The notes under the pieces are model-generated. The model searched no databases and was not told the DNA's origin. It saw only the letters and a list, made by a program, of their open reading frames with translations. 64,000 bases of DNA from Alkalihalobacillus trypoxylicola (GTDB lineage Bacteria; Bacillota; Bacilli; Bacillales; Bacillaceae_D), in NCBI RefSeq assembly GCF_001590785.1, contig NZ_LTAO01000012.1, forward strand, positions 558,901-622,900, read 5' to 3'. The position numbers were made by a program, and so were the translations under genes. Shown here piece after piece: positions 7,616 through 19,465 of this stretch (position 1 is its first letter; each line of letters starts with the position of its first letter).

Positions 7616-9283
7616 ATGAGAAGTAATATGATTAAAAAAGGAATAGATCGTGCTCCACACCGTAGCTTACTAAGAGCGACTGGTGTAAGCGAAGAGGATA
7701 TGAATAAGCCATTCATTGGCGTCTGTAACTCTTATATTGATATTATTCCAGGACATATGCATTTAAACAAATTTGCAGAGGTCGCAAAAGAAGCGATAAG
7801 AGAAGCCGGAGGAATTCCTTTTGAATTTAATACAATAGGCGTAGATGATGGAATTGCAATGGGTCATATTGGAATGAGATATTCATTACCAAGTCGTGAA
7901 ATTATATGCGATGCAGCTGAAACAGTCATTAATGCCCATTGGTTTGATGGGGTTTTCTATATTCCGAATTGTGACAAGATTACTCCAGGAATGCTCATGG
8001 CTTCTGTTCGAACAAACGTCCCTTCTGTTTTTGTATCAGGAGGACCGATGGAAGCGGGTCGTTCAAAGGACGGTCAAAGTCTATCCTTAGTATCTGTGTT
8101 TGAAGGAGTAGGGGCTTTCTCGTCAGGTAAAATGACAAGAGAGGAATTACTTGAAATTGAACAAAGTGCTTGCCCTACCTGTGGTTCTTGTTCAGGAATG
8201 TTTACCGCTAACTCAATGAATTCGTTAATGGAAATGCTTGGGCTAGCTTTACCTGGTAATGGAACAATTGTAGCGACTTCGGAAGATCGTCACCAATTAA
8301 TAAAAGATGCTGCTAAGCATTTAATGAATTTAATAGAGAAAGATATTAAACCTCGTGATATTGTCACGAAAGAAACAATCGATGATGCCTTTGCACTTGA
8401 TATGGCGATGGGTGGTTCGACAAACACGGTTCTTCATACATTAGCTATCGCACATGAGGCTGAAATTGAATATGATTTAAATCGTATTAATGAAGTGGCT
8501 GAACGAGTCCCTTATTTATCTAAAATTAGCCCAGCCTCCGATTACTCTATGGACGATGTTCATAAAGCTGGAGGAGTGAGCGCTATTATTAAAGAGCTTT
8601 GTAATATCGAAGGCGCGATTCATCCAGAGCGTATAACCATTACAGGGAAAAGCATATACGAAAACATCAAGGATGCAGAAATTACAAATGATGATGTTAT
8701 TCGTCGCAAAGACAATCCGTATAGTCCTGTTGGAGGATTATCCATCCTGTATGGAAATATCGCACCAGACGGAGCCGTTATTAAGGTAGGAGCCGTTGAT
8801 CCTTCTATCCAGGTTTTTGAAGGAGAAGCGATTGTATATAACTCACAAGAAGAAGCCCAAGATGGCATCGATAATGGTGAGGTGAAAGAAGGCCATGTCG
8901 TTGTCATTCGATATGAAGGACCAAAGGGTGGACCAGGAATGCCGGAGATGCTTTCTCCGACTTCGAAAATTGCCGGTAAAGGCTTAAGTACGAAAGTAGC
9001 GCTTATAACAGATGGAAGATTTTCAGGAGCATCTCGGGGAATTTCGATAGGTCATATTTCGCCGGAAGCAGCTGAAGGAGGTCCTATTGCCTTCGTTGAA
9101 AATGGTGATAAGATTCGAATTGATTTGACAAATCGTTCTCTTGAATGGCTAGTAAGTGCAGAAGAGCATGCGATAAGAAAAGAAGGATTTGTTGAGCCTG
9201 AACCAAAAGTGAAAAAAGGATACTTGGCAAGATACGCTAAACTAGTAACCTCCGCTAATACTGGTGGAGTCATGAAAATCTAA
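7616..9283 (+). CDS. ilvD: Dihydroxy-acid dehydratase
   Basis: Converts 2,3-dihydroxy-isovalerate and -methylvalerate to the 2-oxo acids, the third shared step of valine and isoleucine synthesis. 555 residues, full length. Iron-sulfur ligands are visible in NCDKITPGM (Cys119) and [11 protein letters not shown] (Cys186-192), and the catalytic-region GGPGMPEM and [10 protein letters not shown] motifs are intact. ATG 7616 is chosen because GGGAGAG (7602-7608) is its ribosome binding site. It has its own promoter and ends only about ten bases before the T-box that governs ilvB onward, so ilvD can be expressed independently of leucine tRNA charging. Confidence 0.95.
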   Translation: MRSNMIKKGIDRAPHRSLLRATGVSEEDMNKPFIGVCNSYIDIIPGHMHLNKFAEVAKEAIREAGGIPFEFNTIGVDDGIAMGHIGMRYSLPSREIICDAAETVINAHWFDGVFYIPNCDKITPGMLMASVRTNVPSVFVSGGPMEAGRSKDGQSLSLVSVFEGVGAFSSGKMTREELLEIEQSACPTCGSCSGMFTANSMNSLMEMLGLALPGNGTIVATSEDRHQLIKDAAKHLMNLIEKDIKPRDIVTKETIDDAFALDMAMGGSTNTVLHTLAIAHEAEIEYDLNRINEVAERVPYLSKISPASDYSMDDVHKAGGVSAIIKELCNIEGAIHPERITITGKSIYENIKDAEITNDDVIRRKDNPYSPVGGLSILYGNIAPDGAVIKVGAVDPSIQVFEGEAIVYNSQEEAQDGIDNGEVKEGHVVVIRYEGPKGGPGMPEMLSPTSKIAGKGLSTKVALITDGRFSGASRGISIGHISPEAAEGGPIAFVENGDKIRIDLTNRSLEWLVSAEEHAIRKEGFVEPEPKVKKGYLARYAKLVTSANTGGVMKI

Positions 9284-9292
9284 AAATAAAAA

Positions 9293-9585
9293 CGTTGATG
9301 AGGAAAGTAATGGTTTGAATGACATCTACAGAGAGCCGTAGCTGCTGAAATACGGTGTTGTCACATTCGATGAAACTCCCCTCTGAGTGTTGGTCTGAAC
9401 GCATAGCTATTAAGATCAACCGGGTGTTCACTAGCACTCGTTATTAAAATGGGTAAGCACAAGTTTACCCGCTAAGATCAAGAATATCTTGATGAATAAG
9501 GGTGGTACCGTGGAAAGAGAATCTTTTCGCCCCTTCGTTGGTCGTTTTATGACGATGTAACTGAGGGGGTGGAAGGATTTTTTTT
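9293..9585 (+). promoter_or_regulatory. T-box leader, leucine specifier (CTC), for ilvBNC-leuBCD
   Basis: All T-box landmarks are present. AGTA (9306-9309) opens the specifier loop. On the other side GAA-A-CTC (9372-9378) gives a CTC leucine specifier. The T-box sequence AAGGGTGGTACCGTGG lies at 9498-9513, and a terminator follows (CGCCCCTT at left, AGGGGG with GGAAGGA at right) and ends in T8 at 9578-9585. Uncharged tRNA-Leu would pair with the TGGTA bulge and open read-through into ilvB. A leucine specifier matches the known ilv-leu leader of B. subtilis. Confidence 0.92.
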
Positions 9586-9662
9586 CTTTCTAGTTAGCTA
9601 AAATATCAAAATAATGAGTCCATAAAGAGAGAAAGCAGGACAATAAACGAGGAGGATATAGG

Positions 9663-11387
9663 ATGAAAATGGAAGTGAAAAAAGAGAGAAAGCATCAGGT
9701 AACAGAGGGACAAAAAATGTCAGGCTCTAGTATGTTAATTAATGCTTTATCGCTTGAAGGTGTTGATGTTATTTTTGGCTATCCAGGGGGAGCTATCCTT
9801 CCAACGTACGATGAAATTTTTAAAACAGGTATTCGTCATATTTTAGCTAGGCATGAGCAGGGTGCCGTCCATGCTGCTGAGGGTTATGCTAGAATATCCG
9901 GTAAACCAGGGGTATGTGTGGTAACTTCAGGTCCAGGTGCCACAAATGTTGTAACAGGAATTGCCGATGCGATGATGGATTCTTTGCCGCTTGTGGTTAT
10001 TACCGGGCAAGTAAGTACATCCGTTATTGGTACAGATGCTTTTCAGGAAGCAGATGTTATTGGCATTACGATGCCTATTACAAAGCATAATTTTCAGGTG
10101 CGCACAGTTGAAGAACTACCTCAAATTATTAAAAAAGCGTTTCATATTGCAACAACGGGTCGTCCCGGTCCTGTATTAATTGATTTACCTAAAGATGTTT
10201 CACAAGGAGAAGGCGAATTCTTCTACGACAAACCACTTGATCTACCAGGATATCAGCCGACTACGATTCCAAACCGACTACAAATTAAAAAGGTAGTTGA
10301 AGCGGTCACAGAATCTAGAAAGCCCCTTATTTTAGCAGGAGCAGGCGTCCTACATGGTAAAGCGGCCGAAGAACTAAAACAATATGCAGAGCAACAGCAA
10401 ATCCCAGTAACGAACACATTATTAGGATTAGGATCATTCCCAGGAGAACATGAGTTATTTTTAGGAATGGCTGGAATGCACGGAACTTATACAGCTAATA
10501 TGGCTATTTACGAATGTGATTTGTTAATTAATATAGGAGCTCGTTTTGATGATCGTTTAACGGGTAATCTTGAGCACTTTGCCCCAAATGCAAAAGTGGT
10601 TCATATTGATATTGATCCAGCTGAAATTGGTAAAAACGTGGAAGTTGACATACCTGTTGTAGGAAATTCAAAGCAGGCGATTGAAATGCTACTGGAAGCA
10701 GATGGTGAAAAAGGCGAGCACGCGCTTTGGAGAGCTGATTTAAAACAGTTAAAGCAGGAATATCCACTTTGGTATAAGCAGGATGGAGAAGTCATTAAGC
10801 CTCAGCAATTAATTGAGCTTATTCACGAAGTGACAGAAGGAGAGGCGGTTGTCACAACGGATGTTGGGCAACATCAAATGTGGTCCGCTCAATATTATAA
10901 GTTCAACAAACCGAATCGCTGGGTCACATCAGGTGGCTTAGGAACGATGGGATTTGGTTTCCCTGCTGCAATTGGTGCTCAGTTCGCTGAACCGAATCTG
11001 CCTGTTGTAGCGATTATTGGTGATGCTGGATTTCAAATGACGGCTCAAGAGCTTTCGATATTACAAGAGTTAAATTTACCTGTCAAAATTGTGATTGTAA
11101 ATAATGCGGCACTAGGAATGGTCCGTCAGTGGCAGCAGTTATTTTATGGAGAACGCTACTCCAATTCTCTATTCCCTATCCAACCAGACTTCGTTAAGCT
11201 TGCTTCTGCCTATGATATTAAAGGAATAAAGGTAGAGAACTTATCAGAGGTAAAGGATGCTCTAAAAGAGATGATGGATTATGATGGTCCTGTTTTAATG
11301 GACTTTAGAGTAGCTCAGGTTGAAAATGTCTATCCAATGATTTCGCCAGGAAAAGGGATTCATCAAATGGAGGGGGTTAAACCATGA
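9663..11387 (+). CDS. ilvB: Acetolactate synthase, large (catalytic) subunit
   Basis: ThDP- and FAD-dependent enzyme that condenses pyruvate with pyruvate or 2-oxobutyrate, the first common step of branched-chain synthesis. 574 residues. The ThDP-activating glutamate is in [15 protein letters not shown]. The ThDP-binding motif runs from GDAGFQ to the NN at [13 protein letters not shown]. The last is the biosynthetic AHAS signature, unlike the catabolic AlsS type. GAGGAGG precedes the ATG. It is the first gene after the T-box and overlaps ilvN by four bases. Confidence 0.95.
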   Translation: MKMEVKKERKHQVTEGQKMSGSSMLINALSLEGVDVIFGYPGGAILPTYDEIFKTGIRHILARHEQGAVHAAEGYARISGKPGVCVVTSGPGATNVVTGIADAMMDSLPLVVITGQVSTSVIGTDAFQEADVIGITMPITKHNFQVRTVEELPQIIKKAFHIATTGRPGPVLIDLPKDVSQGEGEFFYDKPLDLPGYQPTTIPNRLQIKKVVEAVTESRKPLILAGAGVLHGKAAEELKQYAEQQQIPVTNTLLGLGSFPGEHELFLGMAGMHGTYTANMAIYECDLLINIGARFDDRLTGNLEHFAPNAKVVHIDIDPAEIGKNVEVDIPVVGNSKQAIEMLLEADGEKGEHALWRADLKQLKQEYPLWYKQDGEVIKPQQLIELIHEVTEGEAVVTTDVGQHQMWSAQYYKFNKPNRWVTSGGLGTMGFGFPAAIGAQFAEPNLPVVAIIGDAGFQMTAQELSILQELNLPVKIVIVNNAALGMVRQWQQLFYGERYSNSLFPIQPDFVKLASAYDIKGIKVENLSEVKDALKEMMDYDGPVLMDFRVAQVENVYPMISPGKGIHQMEGVKP

Positions 11388-11908
11388 AAAGAACATTAAC
11401 AGCCCTTGTAAATAATAGCTCAGGAGTTTTGAATCGAATAACAGGACTGTTCGCAAGACGTCATTACAATATTGAGAGTATTACGGTTGGAGTGACAGAA
11501 AACCCAGCTATTTCAAGAATGACCTTTGTCGTGCAAGTGGATAACATGAGTAATATCGAACAAGTAACAAAGCAACTAAATAAGCAGGTTGATGTTTTAA
11601 AAGTAAAAGATATAACAGATGAATCGATTATTGCTAGAGAGTTAGCTTTAATTAAAATTGTCGTAACACCTCAGCAAAGAGCAGAGGTCGCAGCGCTAGT
11701 AAATCCTTTTCGGGCATCGATCCTCGATGTTGGCAAAGAGTCTATGACCGTTCAAATTACGGGTGATGATCAGAAGGTTGAGACCTTTATTGATTTGTTA
11801 AAGCCTTATGGAATTAAAGATATAGCTCGCACTGGAATTACGGCATTTAATAGAGGCTCAAGCAAAAAATCAAGTCATGATATAAACCGTTTAACGCTTA
11901 TTAACTAA
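11384..11908 (+). CDS. ilvN: Acetolactate synthase, regulatory subunit
   Basis: The small subunit that activates IlvB and confers valine feedback inhibition; named ilvH in B. subtilis. 174 residues. The N-terminal ACT domain ([20 protein letters not shown]) holds the valine-binding loop, and a C-terminal domain spans roughly 80-160. The four-base overlap with ilvB (ATGA) couples translation for stoichiometric assembly. Confidence 0.95.
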   Translation: MKRTLTALVNNSSGVLNRITGLFARRHYNIESITVGVTENPAISRMTFVVQVDNMSNIEQVTKQLNKQVDVLKVKDITDESIIARELALIKIVVTPQQRAEVAALVNPFRASILDVGKESMTVQITGDDQKVETFIDLLKPYGIKDIARTGITAFNRGSSKKSSHDINRLTLIN

Positions 11909-11919
11909 GAAGCTGTTAG

Positions 11920-13053
<1,134 letters not shown>

Positions 13054-13061
13054 TTGACTAG

Positions 13062-13121
13062 CGTCTTGGAGTTACAGATTGGAAGTCGAGTTTCCAGCTC
13101 ACTCCAAGACGTTGTTTTCTT
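13062..13121 (+). terminator. Hairpin between ilvC and leuB, at the place of the missing leuA
   Basis: CGTCTTGGAGT (13062-13072) pairs perfectly with ACTCCAAGACG (13101-13111) around a 28-base loop that itself folds (GGAAGTCGAGTTTCC), followed by TTGTTTTCTT. It could be a leaky terminator or an RNA-processing/stability element that lowers leuBCD relative to ilvBNC. leuB has its own GGGAGG site but no obvious promoter in the 50 bases left. Confidence 0.6.
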
Positions 13122-13162
13122 AATAAGGATGAGACGGATGTGTCAAATACGGGAGGATTTAT

Positions 13163-14251
13163 ATGAGAAAGAAAATTGCAGTTCTACCAGGTGATGGAAT
13201 TGGTCCAGAAGTGACAAGTTCAGCATTAAAAGTTTTAAATATTATAGGTGAGAGGTTTGGTCATGAATTCACTTATGAAGAAGGCTTGATTGGAGGAGTG
13301 GCGATAGACCAAACTGGAAATCCACTACCTGAAGAAACGGTTGAGCTATGTAAAAAAAGTGATGCTATCTTATTAGGAGCGGTTGGAGGTCCTAAATGGG
13401 ATCAGCTTCCAGGTCATCAACGACCAGAAAAAGGACTACTTGGATTAAGAAAAGCACTACAACTTTTTGCTAATCTTAGGCCAGTAACAACTTTTAGTAG
13501 TTTAACGGAAGCTTCTACCTTGAAGAGTGAAGTTATTGAAGGGGTAGATTTGATGATTGTCCGTGAATTAACCGGAGGTATTTATTTTGGTGAACCTCGA
13601 GAAAGAATAGAAAAAAATGGTGAAGAACATGCAATCGATACATTAACTTATTCTAAATCAGAGATTGAAAGAATAGTAAGGAAAGGCTTTGAGTTAGCGC
13701 AGGTTCGAAATAAAAAGGTTACTTCTGTTGATAAAGCTAATGTTCTAGAATCAAGTCGTTTATGGAGAGAAGTGGCCGAGGAAGTAGCAAAGGACTTCCC
13801 GGAGGTTTCATTAGAGCATATGTTGGTTGATAATTGTGCGATGCAGCTTATTAGAGCACCTAAGGCGTTTGACGTTATTGTTACAGAAAATATGTTTGGT
13901 GATATCTTAAGTGATGAGGCTTCTATGTTAACAGGTTCTTTAGGTATGTTACCATCTGCTAGTTTATCAGCAACATGCTGTGGTTTGTATGAACCCATTC
14001 ATGGTTCAGCTCCAGATATTGCTGGAAAAGGCTTGGCAAACCCGTTAGCAACGATTTCATCATTATCAATGATGCTAAAATATGAGTTTGGATTGGAACA
14101 AGAAGCGGAGGTTCTAAATGAAGCTGTAAACCAAGTATTGAGTAATGGTGCTAGAACAGCTGATTTAGCAAAGGATGCATCGCATGCTCTATCAACCGAT
14201 GAAATGACAGAGAGAGTAATAGCAGCATTAAGTGTAACGAGCTATACATGA
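13163..14251 (+). CDS. leuB: 3-isopropylmalate dehydrogenase
   Basis: NAD-dependent oxidative decarboxylase of leucine synthesis. 362 residues. N-terminal [10 protein letters not shown], substrate-binding [13 protein letters not shown], the catalytic Tyr in GGIYFG and the metal-binding DNCAMQLI and [14 protein letters not shown] motifs are intact; [13 protein letters not shown] near the end binds NAD. Start ATG 13163 behind GGGAGG. First of three tightly spaced leu genes. Confidence 0.95.
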   Translation: MRKKIAVLPGDGIGPEVTSSALKVLNIIGERFGHEFTYEEGLIGGVAIDQTGNPLPEETVELCKKSDAILLGAVGGPKWDQLPGHQRPEKGLLGLRKALQLFANLRPVTTFSSLTEASTLKSEVIEGVDLMIVRELTGGIYFGEPRERIEKNGEEHAIDTLTYSKSEIERIVRKGFELAQVRNKKVTSVDKANVLESSRLWREVAEEVAKDFPEVSLEHMLVDNCAMQLIRAPKAFDVIVTENMFGDILSDEASMLTGSLGMLPSASLSATCCGLYEPIHGSAPDIAGKGLANPLATISSLSMMLKYEFGLEQEAEVLNEAVNQVLSNGARTADLAKDASHALSTDEMTERVIAALSVTSYT

Positions 14252-14282
14252 TGAATAGTTAATCTTTCAAGGAGGGAATGGC

Positions 14283-15704
14283 ATGGCGCCTAAAACAATT
14301 ATAGAAAAGATATGGGAAAAGCATGAAGTGATAGCAGAAGAGGGAAAGCCTAGCCTTTTATATATTGATCTTCACATGGTACATGAAGTGACTTCTCCTC
14401 AAGCATTTGAAGGTCTAAGGTTAGCTAAGAGAAAAGTTCGTAGACCTGATTTAACGTTTGCTACTATGGATCACAATGTGCCAACCGTTAATCGTTATGA
14501 TATTAGTGATATAATAGCCAAAAAACAAATGGAGACACTTCAAGAAAACTGTCAAGATTTTGGTATTGATATTGCCGATTTAAAAAGTCCGGATAATGGA
14601 ATTGTTCATGTTATTGGACCAGAATTAGGTTTAACACAACCAGGTAAAACGATTGTTTGTGGTGATAGTCATACTTCTACTCACGGAGCCTTTGGAGCGT
14701 TAGCTTTTGGTATTGGTACGAGCGAGGTTGAGCATGTTCTTGCTTCCCAAACATTGTGGCAGTCTAAACCACAAACGCTTCAAATTAAAATTAATGGCCA
14801 ATTAAGTGCAGATCTTTCGGCAAAAGACGTGATTTTAGCGATAATTGCGAAGTTTGGTGTAGATGTAGGAAATGGTTCAGTCATCGAATTTACTGGTGAT
14901 GCGATACGCGGGATGACAATGGAAGAAAGAATGACAATTTGTAACATGTCGATAGAAGCGGGTGCAAAGGCTGGTCTTATAAGCCCAGATCAAGTTACGT
15001 TTGATTACCTAGAAGGAAGAAAGAATGTACCAACTGGCGAGAGCTTTAAAGAACTTGTAGAAGAATGGAAGCAACTAGCAACAGATGAAGGAGCTATTTT
15101 TAATAGAACCGTTGAGATTGAAGCGAATGAAATAGAACCAATGGTAACCTGGGGAACGAATCCGTCTCATGGAGTCGGTATAAGCCAAAGTATTCCATTC
15201 CCTGAAGATGCTAAAAGTGAAGCTGAAAAACGAGGAATCTCACAAGCGCTAGAATATATGGAATTGCAACCAGGAACCCCTGTTTCAGATATTTCAATTC
15301 AACATGTTTTTATTGGATCCTGTACGAACTCTCGTATAAGCGACATTCGTGCTGCTGCTAGAATTGTAAAAGGACAAAAAGTAGCAGAAGGCGTTAGAGC
15401 AATGGTTGTTCCAGGGTCGCAAAAGGTAAAGAAAAAAGCCGAGGAAGAAGGATTAGACCAAATATTTATAGACGCTGGATTTGAATGGCGTAGCTCAGGT
15501 TGTAGTATGTGTTTAAGCATGAACCCTGATGTAGTCCCTGAAGGAGAACGCTGTGCTTCAACTTCCAACCGAAACTTTGAAGGAAGACAAGGTAAGGGAG
15601 CTAGAACACATCTAGTCAGTCCAGAGATGGCAGCAGCAGCAGCAATTGCCGGACATTTTGTTGATGCACGCTCATTTCAGAAACAGTCACTAACGAAAGG
15701 GTAA
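14283..15704 (+). CDS. leuC: 3-isopropylmalate dehydratase, large subunit
   Basis: Aconitase-family enzyme that isomerises 2- to 3-isopropylmalate with LeuD. 473 residues. The three 4Fe-4S ligands are recognisable in [10 protein letters not shown] and in [16 protein letters not shown] and [13 protein letters not shown] are standard for the family. GGAGGG precedes the start, and leuD follows after 13 bases. Confidence 0.95.
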   Translation: MAPKTIIEKIWEKHEVIAEEGKPSLLYIDLHMVHEVTSPQAFEGLRLAKRKVRRPDLTFATMDHNVPTVNRYDISDIIAKKQMETLQENCQDFGIDIADLKSPDNGIVHVIGPELGLTQPGKTIVCGDSHTSTHGAFGALAFGIGTSEVEHVLASQTLWQSKPQTLQIKINGQLSADLSAKDVILAIIAKFGVDVGNGSVIEFTGDAIRGMTMEERMTICNMSIEAGAKAGLISPDQVTFDYLEGRKNVPTGESFKELVEEWKQLATDEGAIFNRTVEIEANEIEPMVTWGTNPSHGVGISQSIPFPEDAKSEAEKRGISQALEYMELQPGTPVSDISIQHVFIGSCTNSRISDIRAAARIVKGQKVAEGVRAMVVPGSQKVKKKAEEEGLDQIFIDAGFEWRSSGCSMCLSMNPDVVPEGERCASTSNRNFEGRQGKGARTHLVSPEMAAAAAIAGHFVDARSFQKQSLTKG

Positions 15705-15717
15705 GGGGGAAGACATA

Positions 15718-16302
15718 ATGGAACCAATTATTTTACATGAAGGGAAAATTGCTGCTCTCAATCGCGTAAATGTCGATACGGATCAAATTATACCGAAGCA
15801 ATTTTTAAAACGAGTTGAGAGAACGGGGTTCGGTCAATTTTTATTTTTTGATTGGCGTTTTTTAAAGGATGGAAGTGAAAATCCTGAATTTGAATTAAAC
15901 CGACCACATACAAAGGGAGCATCTATATTAGTGGCTGCTCATAATTTTGGCTGTGGATCATCAAGAGAGCATGCTCCTTGGGCTCTTCACGATTATGGAT
16001 TTAAAGTCATTATTGCTCCAAGCTTTGCCGATATTTTTTATAATAACTGTGTGAAAAATGGAATGCTACCAATACGTCTAAATGAGGAGCAAACCCTAGA
16101 GTTATTAGATCGTGGTGCAGAGCATGAATTTGAGTTAAGTGTTGATTTAAAGCAACAAACTATAACGGGGGCTGATTTTAAAGCAACCTTCGATATTGAC
16201 CCTTATTGGAAGGAAATGTTGCTTAATGGCTGGGATGAAATCGGATTAACTTTGAGGTATGAAGAAGCAATAACTAAATATGAAGAGCAACATTCCCGTT
16301 AA
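15718..16302 (+). CDS. leuD: 3-isopropylmalate dehydratase, small subunit
   Basis: Swivel-domain partner of LeuC, 194 residues. Typical motifs are NVDTDQIIPKQFLK, the FLFFDWRF segment, and GCGSSREHAPWAL with its catalytic serine loop. It ends the ilv-leu transcription unit just before a clear terminator. With leuA missing from this locus, the first leucine-specific enzyme must be encoded elsewhere. Confidence 0.95.
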   Translation: MEPIILHEGKIAALNRVNVDTDQIIPKQFLKRVERTGFGQFLFFDWRFLKDGSENPEFELNRPHTKGASILVAAHNFGCGSSREHAPWALHDYGFKVIIAPSFADIFYNNCVKNGMLPIRLNEEQTLELLDRGAEHEFELSVDLKQQTITGADFKATFDIDPYWKEMLLNGWDEIGLTLRYEEAITKYEEQHSR

Positions 16303-16306
16303 TTAG

Positions 16307-16338
16307 ATTTGGCAGAACTGTTTCTGCCAAATTTTTTT
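16307..16338 (+). terminator. Terminator of the ilv-leu operon
   Basis: ATTTGGCAGAA (16307-16317) and TTCTGCCAAAT (16322-16332) form an 11-bp stem with a four-base loop, followed by seven T. Confidence 0.9.
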
Positions 16339-16440
16339 GTTAAAACGAACGAACTAAATTGTTATTTTGCTTAACAACTGATAAAATAATGAAAACGTTC
16401 TAGACAAAGCGGATGAAAGGTCAAAACTTGGAGAGTTATT

Positions 16441-17481
16441 ATGAGTGAAAAAGGCAATAAACCAACATCAAAAATTATTCCTTATCCAGGATTAGTACGC
16501 AGATTAATTGAAAAAGGCATGGATTCCTTGAAAGAGAAAAATCCACAATATGCTTATCAGCTTTTTAAGGAAGCGTCTAACTATGAACCAGATCATCCTC
16601 AAGTGAGATTTGGAATCGTACTATGTTTAGTTGAGCTTGGAAGACTAGAAGAAGCGGTTGAAATGACAACAGCATTATTACATGAGGATATCGGAGATTA
16701 TTATGATAATTTGCAAGTACATATTTCATTACTTGTTCAATTATCTAGATATCACGAGGTGGTCGAGCTCTTGGATGCTGTATTATCAGAAAATCGTCTA
16801 CCTGCAAATCATGCTGAATCTTTCTATCAGCTCCTGCACTTCAGTCGGCAAATGATAGCAGATGATTCCTCTCTATTACAAATAGAAGAAACACTCGTAG
16901 TAAATGAGCATGCACTGTCTATGCTTCATTCTGAAAAGGTAAGTTTGCAATGGCAGGGATTGCAGCTTTTAGAAAAAATAGAGGAAGAGTATGCACATGA
17001 CGCGCTAATTGCTTTTATTGAAAATACAGAGAATGATGACTTACTTCGTTCCATCGCTTTAGAAATTTTACATAACCATCAAGTAAAAAAGGTCATACAT
17101 ATTGAAAAGTTTAGTCGTTCGAAAGAGGTCTCTCCTAAAGAGTTGTTTACCGTATATAATAGTCCGTTCGGACAAGAGGTCTCTCAAGTATTAGAGGATT
17201 TTTTAGAATCGGAAAATCCAAACTTATTAGAAATGATTTCTCAGCTAGTATGGTCACATTTTTACGCTCTTTATCCATTTAATCCTATTCCAAACACGCC
17301 AAAAGTTTGGGCATGCTGTTTTTATTTAGTGATGGCTCAAAGAATGGGTATAGATGTTGACAATGAATGGGTAGAAAAAACGTCAAATCATACGGTTGAA
17401 CAACTAATGCCTTATTTAAAAGAAATTGAGGACGTTGAAAGCTCCACCTTTTCAATGTTTGACTTTATTCATAAAAGCTAA
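16441..17481 (+). CDS. ysoA: TPR-repeat protein (YsoA-like)
   Basis: 346 residues without signal peptide or membrane span. The first 130 residues form tetratricopeptide-like helical pairs (YAYQLFKEASNYEPDHPQVR, VLCLVELGRLEEAVEM, SRYHEVVELLDAVL); the rest is acidic and helical. The position between leuD and tig is that of B. subtilis ysoA, which is the basis for the symbol. TPR folds bind other proteins; no partner is known. The downstream gap to tig carries the tig promoter, so it is probably monocistronic. Confidence 0.75.
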   Translation: MSEKGNKPTSKIIPYPGLVRRLIEKGMDSLKEKNPQYAYQLFKEASNYEPDHPQVRFGIVLCLVELGRLEEAVEMTTALLHEDIGDYYDNLQVHISLLVQLSRYHEVVELLDAVLSENRLPANHAESFYQLLHFSRQMIADDSSLLQIEETLVVNEHALSMLHSEKVSLQWQGLQLLEKIEEEYAHDALIAFIENTENDDLLRSIALEILHNHQVKKVIHIEKFSRSKEVSPKELFTVYNSPFGQEVSQVLEDFLESENPNLLEMISQLVWSHFYALYPFNPIPNTPKVWACCFYLVMAQRMGIDVDNEWVEKTSNHTVEQLMPYLKEIEDVESSTFSMFDFIHKS

Positions 17482-17583
17482 AGGTTAAAAAGGTGTGGTA
17501 GCGTCGATTCATCGCCTTATTAGAGTTTTTCTAATGATGATGACCTTAACAAGAGAGTGTATTTTAAACTTATAGTAAACCAT

Positions 17584-17611
17584 TTGAAAAGAATAGGCTT
17601 TATGTTATAAT
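17584..17611 (+). promoter_or_regulatory. Sigma-A-type promoter of tig
   Basis: TTGAAA (17584-17589), 16 nt, TATAAT (17606-17611), about 75 bases before the tig start. Confidence 0.7.
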
Positions 17612-17685
17612 GATGGGGTTGTCAAAGTTGAAACTTAGATAAAATGTTCGGAAACGAAGATGTATATAGTTGGAGGGAAAGATTA

Positions 17686-18990
17686 ATGACTGCAAAATGG
17701 GAAAAGCAAGAAGGAAATGAAGGAGTCTTAACGGTTGAAGTAGGTGCTAGTGAATTAGCAAATGCACTAGATGTTGCTTTCAAAAAGGTTGTTAAGCAAG
17801 TAAATGTACCTGGCTTCCGTAAAGGGAAAATGCCACGTCCATTATTTGAAAAGAAATTTGGTGTAGAGTCACTATATCAAGAAGCAATTGATGTATTATT
17901 ACCAGGTGCTTATTCAAAAGCGATTGAAGAAACAGGTATCGAGCCTGTAGATCGTCCTGAAATCGATGTAGAATCGATTGATAAAGAAACTGGTGTTACA
18001 TTTACAGCGAAAGTAACGGTAAAACCTGAAGTAACTTTAGGCGATTACAAAGGCTTAGAGGTAGAAGAAGTTGATACAACTGTTACTGATGAAGATGTAG
18101 AGCAAGAATTAAAAAATCTTCAAGAGCGTAAAGCTGATTTAGTTGTAGTAGAAAACGGTACAGTTGAAGACGGTGATACAGCTGTTATTGATTTTGAAGG
18201 TTTTGTTGATGGAGAAGCATTTGAGGGAGGAAAAGGTGAAAACCATTCCTTAGAAATTGGTTCTGGTCAATTTATTCCTGGCTTCGAAGAGCAGCTTGTT
18301 GGCTTAAATGCAGGAGATGAAAAAGAGGTTGAGGTAACCTTCCCTGAAGAATACCACTCAGAAGATCTTGCAGGTAAAGCAGCTACTTTCAAAGTCAAAG
18401 TACACGATATTAAAAGAAAAGAATTACCAGCATTAGATGATGAGTTCGCTAAGGATGCTAACGAAGAAGTAGAAACGTTAGAAGAATTAAAAACAAGCAT
18501 TAAAGAAAAGTTAGAGCATGACAAAAAGCATCAAGCTGAGCACAAAGTCCGAGATACGGTTGTAGAAAAAGCAGCTGAAAATGCAACGATTGATGTACCA
18601 GATGCTATGGTTGCAACTGAGGTTGACCGTATGGTTCAAGAATTTGAGCAACGTTTACAAGCACAAGGTTTAAACCTTGAAATGTATGGCCAATTCTCTG
18701 GACAAGACGAGGCTGCACTTCGTGAACAATTCCAAGCTGATGCAGGCAAGAGAGTGCGTGTCAATTTAACTCTAGAAGCGATTGCTAACGCTGAAGAAGT
18801 AGAAGTGAGCGACGAGGATGTTGAAAAAGAATTTGAAAAAATGGCAGAAATGTACCAACGTTCAGTTGATGAAATTAAAGCTATTCTTTCAGCGCAAGGT
18901 GGAGCAGATGCTATTAAGGGTGACTTGAAAATTCAAAAAGCTGTTGAGCTTTTAGTTGAAGAAAGCAAAACAGTACCAGCGGCTGAGTAA
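17686..18990 (+). CDS. tig: Trigger factor (ribosome-associated chaperone/PPIase)
   Basis: Binds the ribosome tunnel exit and shields nascent chains. 434 residues. The ribosome-docking signature is [17 protein letters not shown] (residues about 44-60), the FKBP-type PPIase domain spans roughly 160-245 ([15 protein letters not shown]), and the rest is the helical cradle. ATG 17686 is chosen for its GGAGGG site (17672-17677); an in-frame ATG at 17644 has none. Codon use is that of a highly expressed gene. Confidence 0.95.
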   Translation: MTAKWEKQEGNEGVLTVEVGASELANALDVAFKKVVKQVNVPGFRKGKMPRPLFEKKFGVESLYQEAIDVLLPGAYSKAIEETGIEPVDRPEIDVESIDKETGVTFTAKVTVKPEVTLGDYKGLEVEEVDTTVTDEDVEQELKNLQERKADLVVVENGTVEDGDTAVIDFEGFVDGEAFEGGKGENHSLEIGSGQFIPGFEEQLVGLNAGDEKEVEVTFPEEYHSEDLAGKAATFKVKVHDIKRKELPALDDEFAKDANEEVETLEELKTSIKEKLEHDKKHQAEHKVRDTVVEKAAENATIDVPDAMVATEVDRMVQEFEQRLQAQGLNLEMYGQFSGQDEAALREQFQADAGKRVRVNLTLEAIANAEEVEVSDEDVEKEFEKMAEMYQRSVDEIKAILSAQGGADAIKGDLKIQKAVELLVEESKTVPAAE

Positions 18991-19009
18991 CCCTCACGTT
19001 GACATAATA

Positions 19010-19060
19010 AATGAAGGGAGCAAGGCATGATTTAATTCGTGCCTTGCTTTTCCTTCATTT
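19010..19060 (+). terminator. Terminator after tig
   Basis: Long hairpin: ATGAAGGGAGCAAGGCA pairs with TGCCTTGCTTTTCCTTCAT (small internal loop) around a 12-base loop. The T-run is inside and after the 3' arm; strong enough to isolate tig from clpX. Confidence 0.8.
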
Positions 19061-19465
19061 TACATAGTAGTTGAAGATTTCAATTTATAATATGTATGAT
19101 CCCTTCTTGAAATGAACAAGCTGTTAAATAAGGGGGATTAGGAAATTGAAGAAATTCATGGGCAAAAAAAGGAATTTAAGGATTAGATCTTGAATGTATT
19201 ATAAATCCACACATAAACATAAGTAACTGGGTAACTTGTTTTTGCATACGTTGTAAATGAAGTTTTCTTCATTTATTATGTAGATCCGTACATAGAAGTA
19301 TAAGATAGTTTTGCTTTTGATCGTTCTGTGGTACAATAGCTGAAAATCTCGACTGTCAATTTCCGTTCTTCTTAGGTGGATGTACATCATTCAAACTAAA
19401 TGAACAAGACCTAATAGAAGAAAAAAATAGTTTGAAATGGTACAATATTTTGAGGGGTGATTTGA
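19061..19465 (+). promoter_or_regulatory. clpX upstream region with a perfect hairpin
   Basis: A 400-base gap. TAAATGAAG-TTTT-CTTCATTTA (19254-19275) is a perfect 9-bp hairpin without a following T-run. A -10-like TACAAT stands at about 19332, with a weak TTTTGC 17 bases upstream, and a second TACAAT lies about 25 bases before the start. No CtsR operator was recognised. The clpX promoter is here, but which element is used is uncertain. Confidence 0.4.

Noticed and set aside
7379-7660. Overlapping frames on both strands across the ilvD leader
   Set aside because: Low-complexity AT-rich translations covering the promoter and ilvD start; no ribosome binding site. A leader peptide (MDYVACLQL...) was considered, but it is not rich in Ile/Val/Leu at a control position and no attenuator follows.
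8620-8907. Long minus-strand frames inside ilvD, leuB, leuC, tig, lonB, hemA and other coding genes
   Set aside because: Shadows of strongly conserved plus-strand genes with no ribosome binding sites and serine/proline-rich nonsense translations.
16388-16403. cre-like sequence ATGAAAACGTTCTAGA upstream of ysoA
   Set aside because: Three mismatches in the consensus right half and no matching promoter; likely chance.
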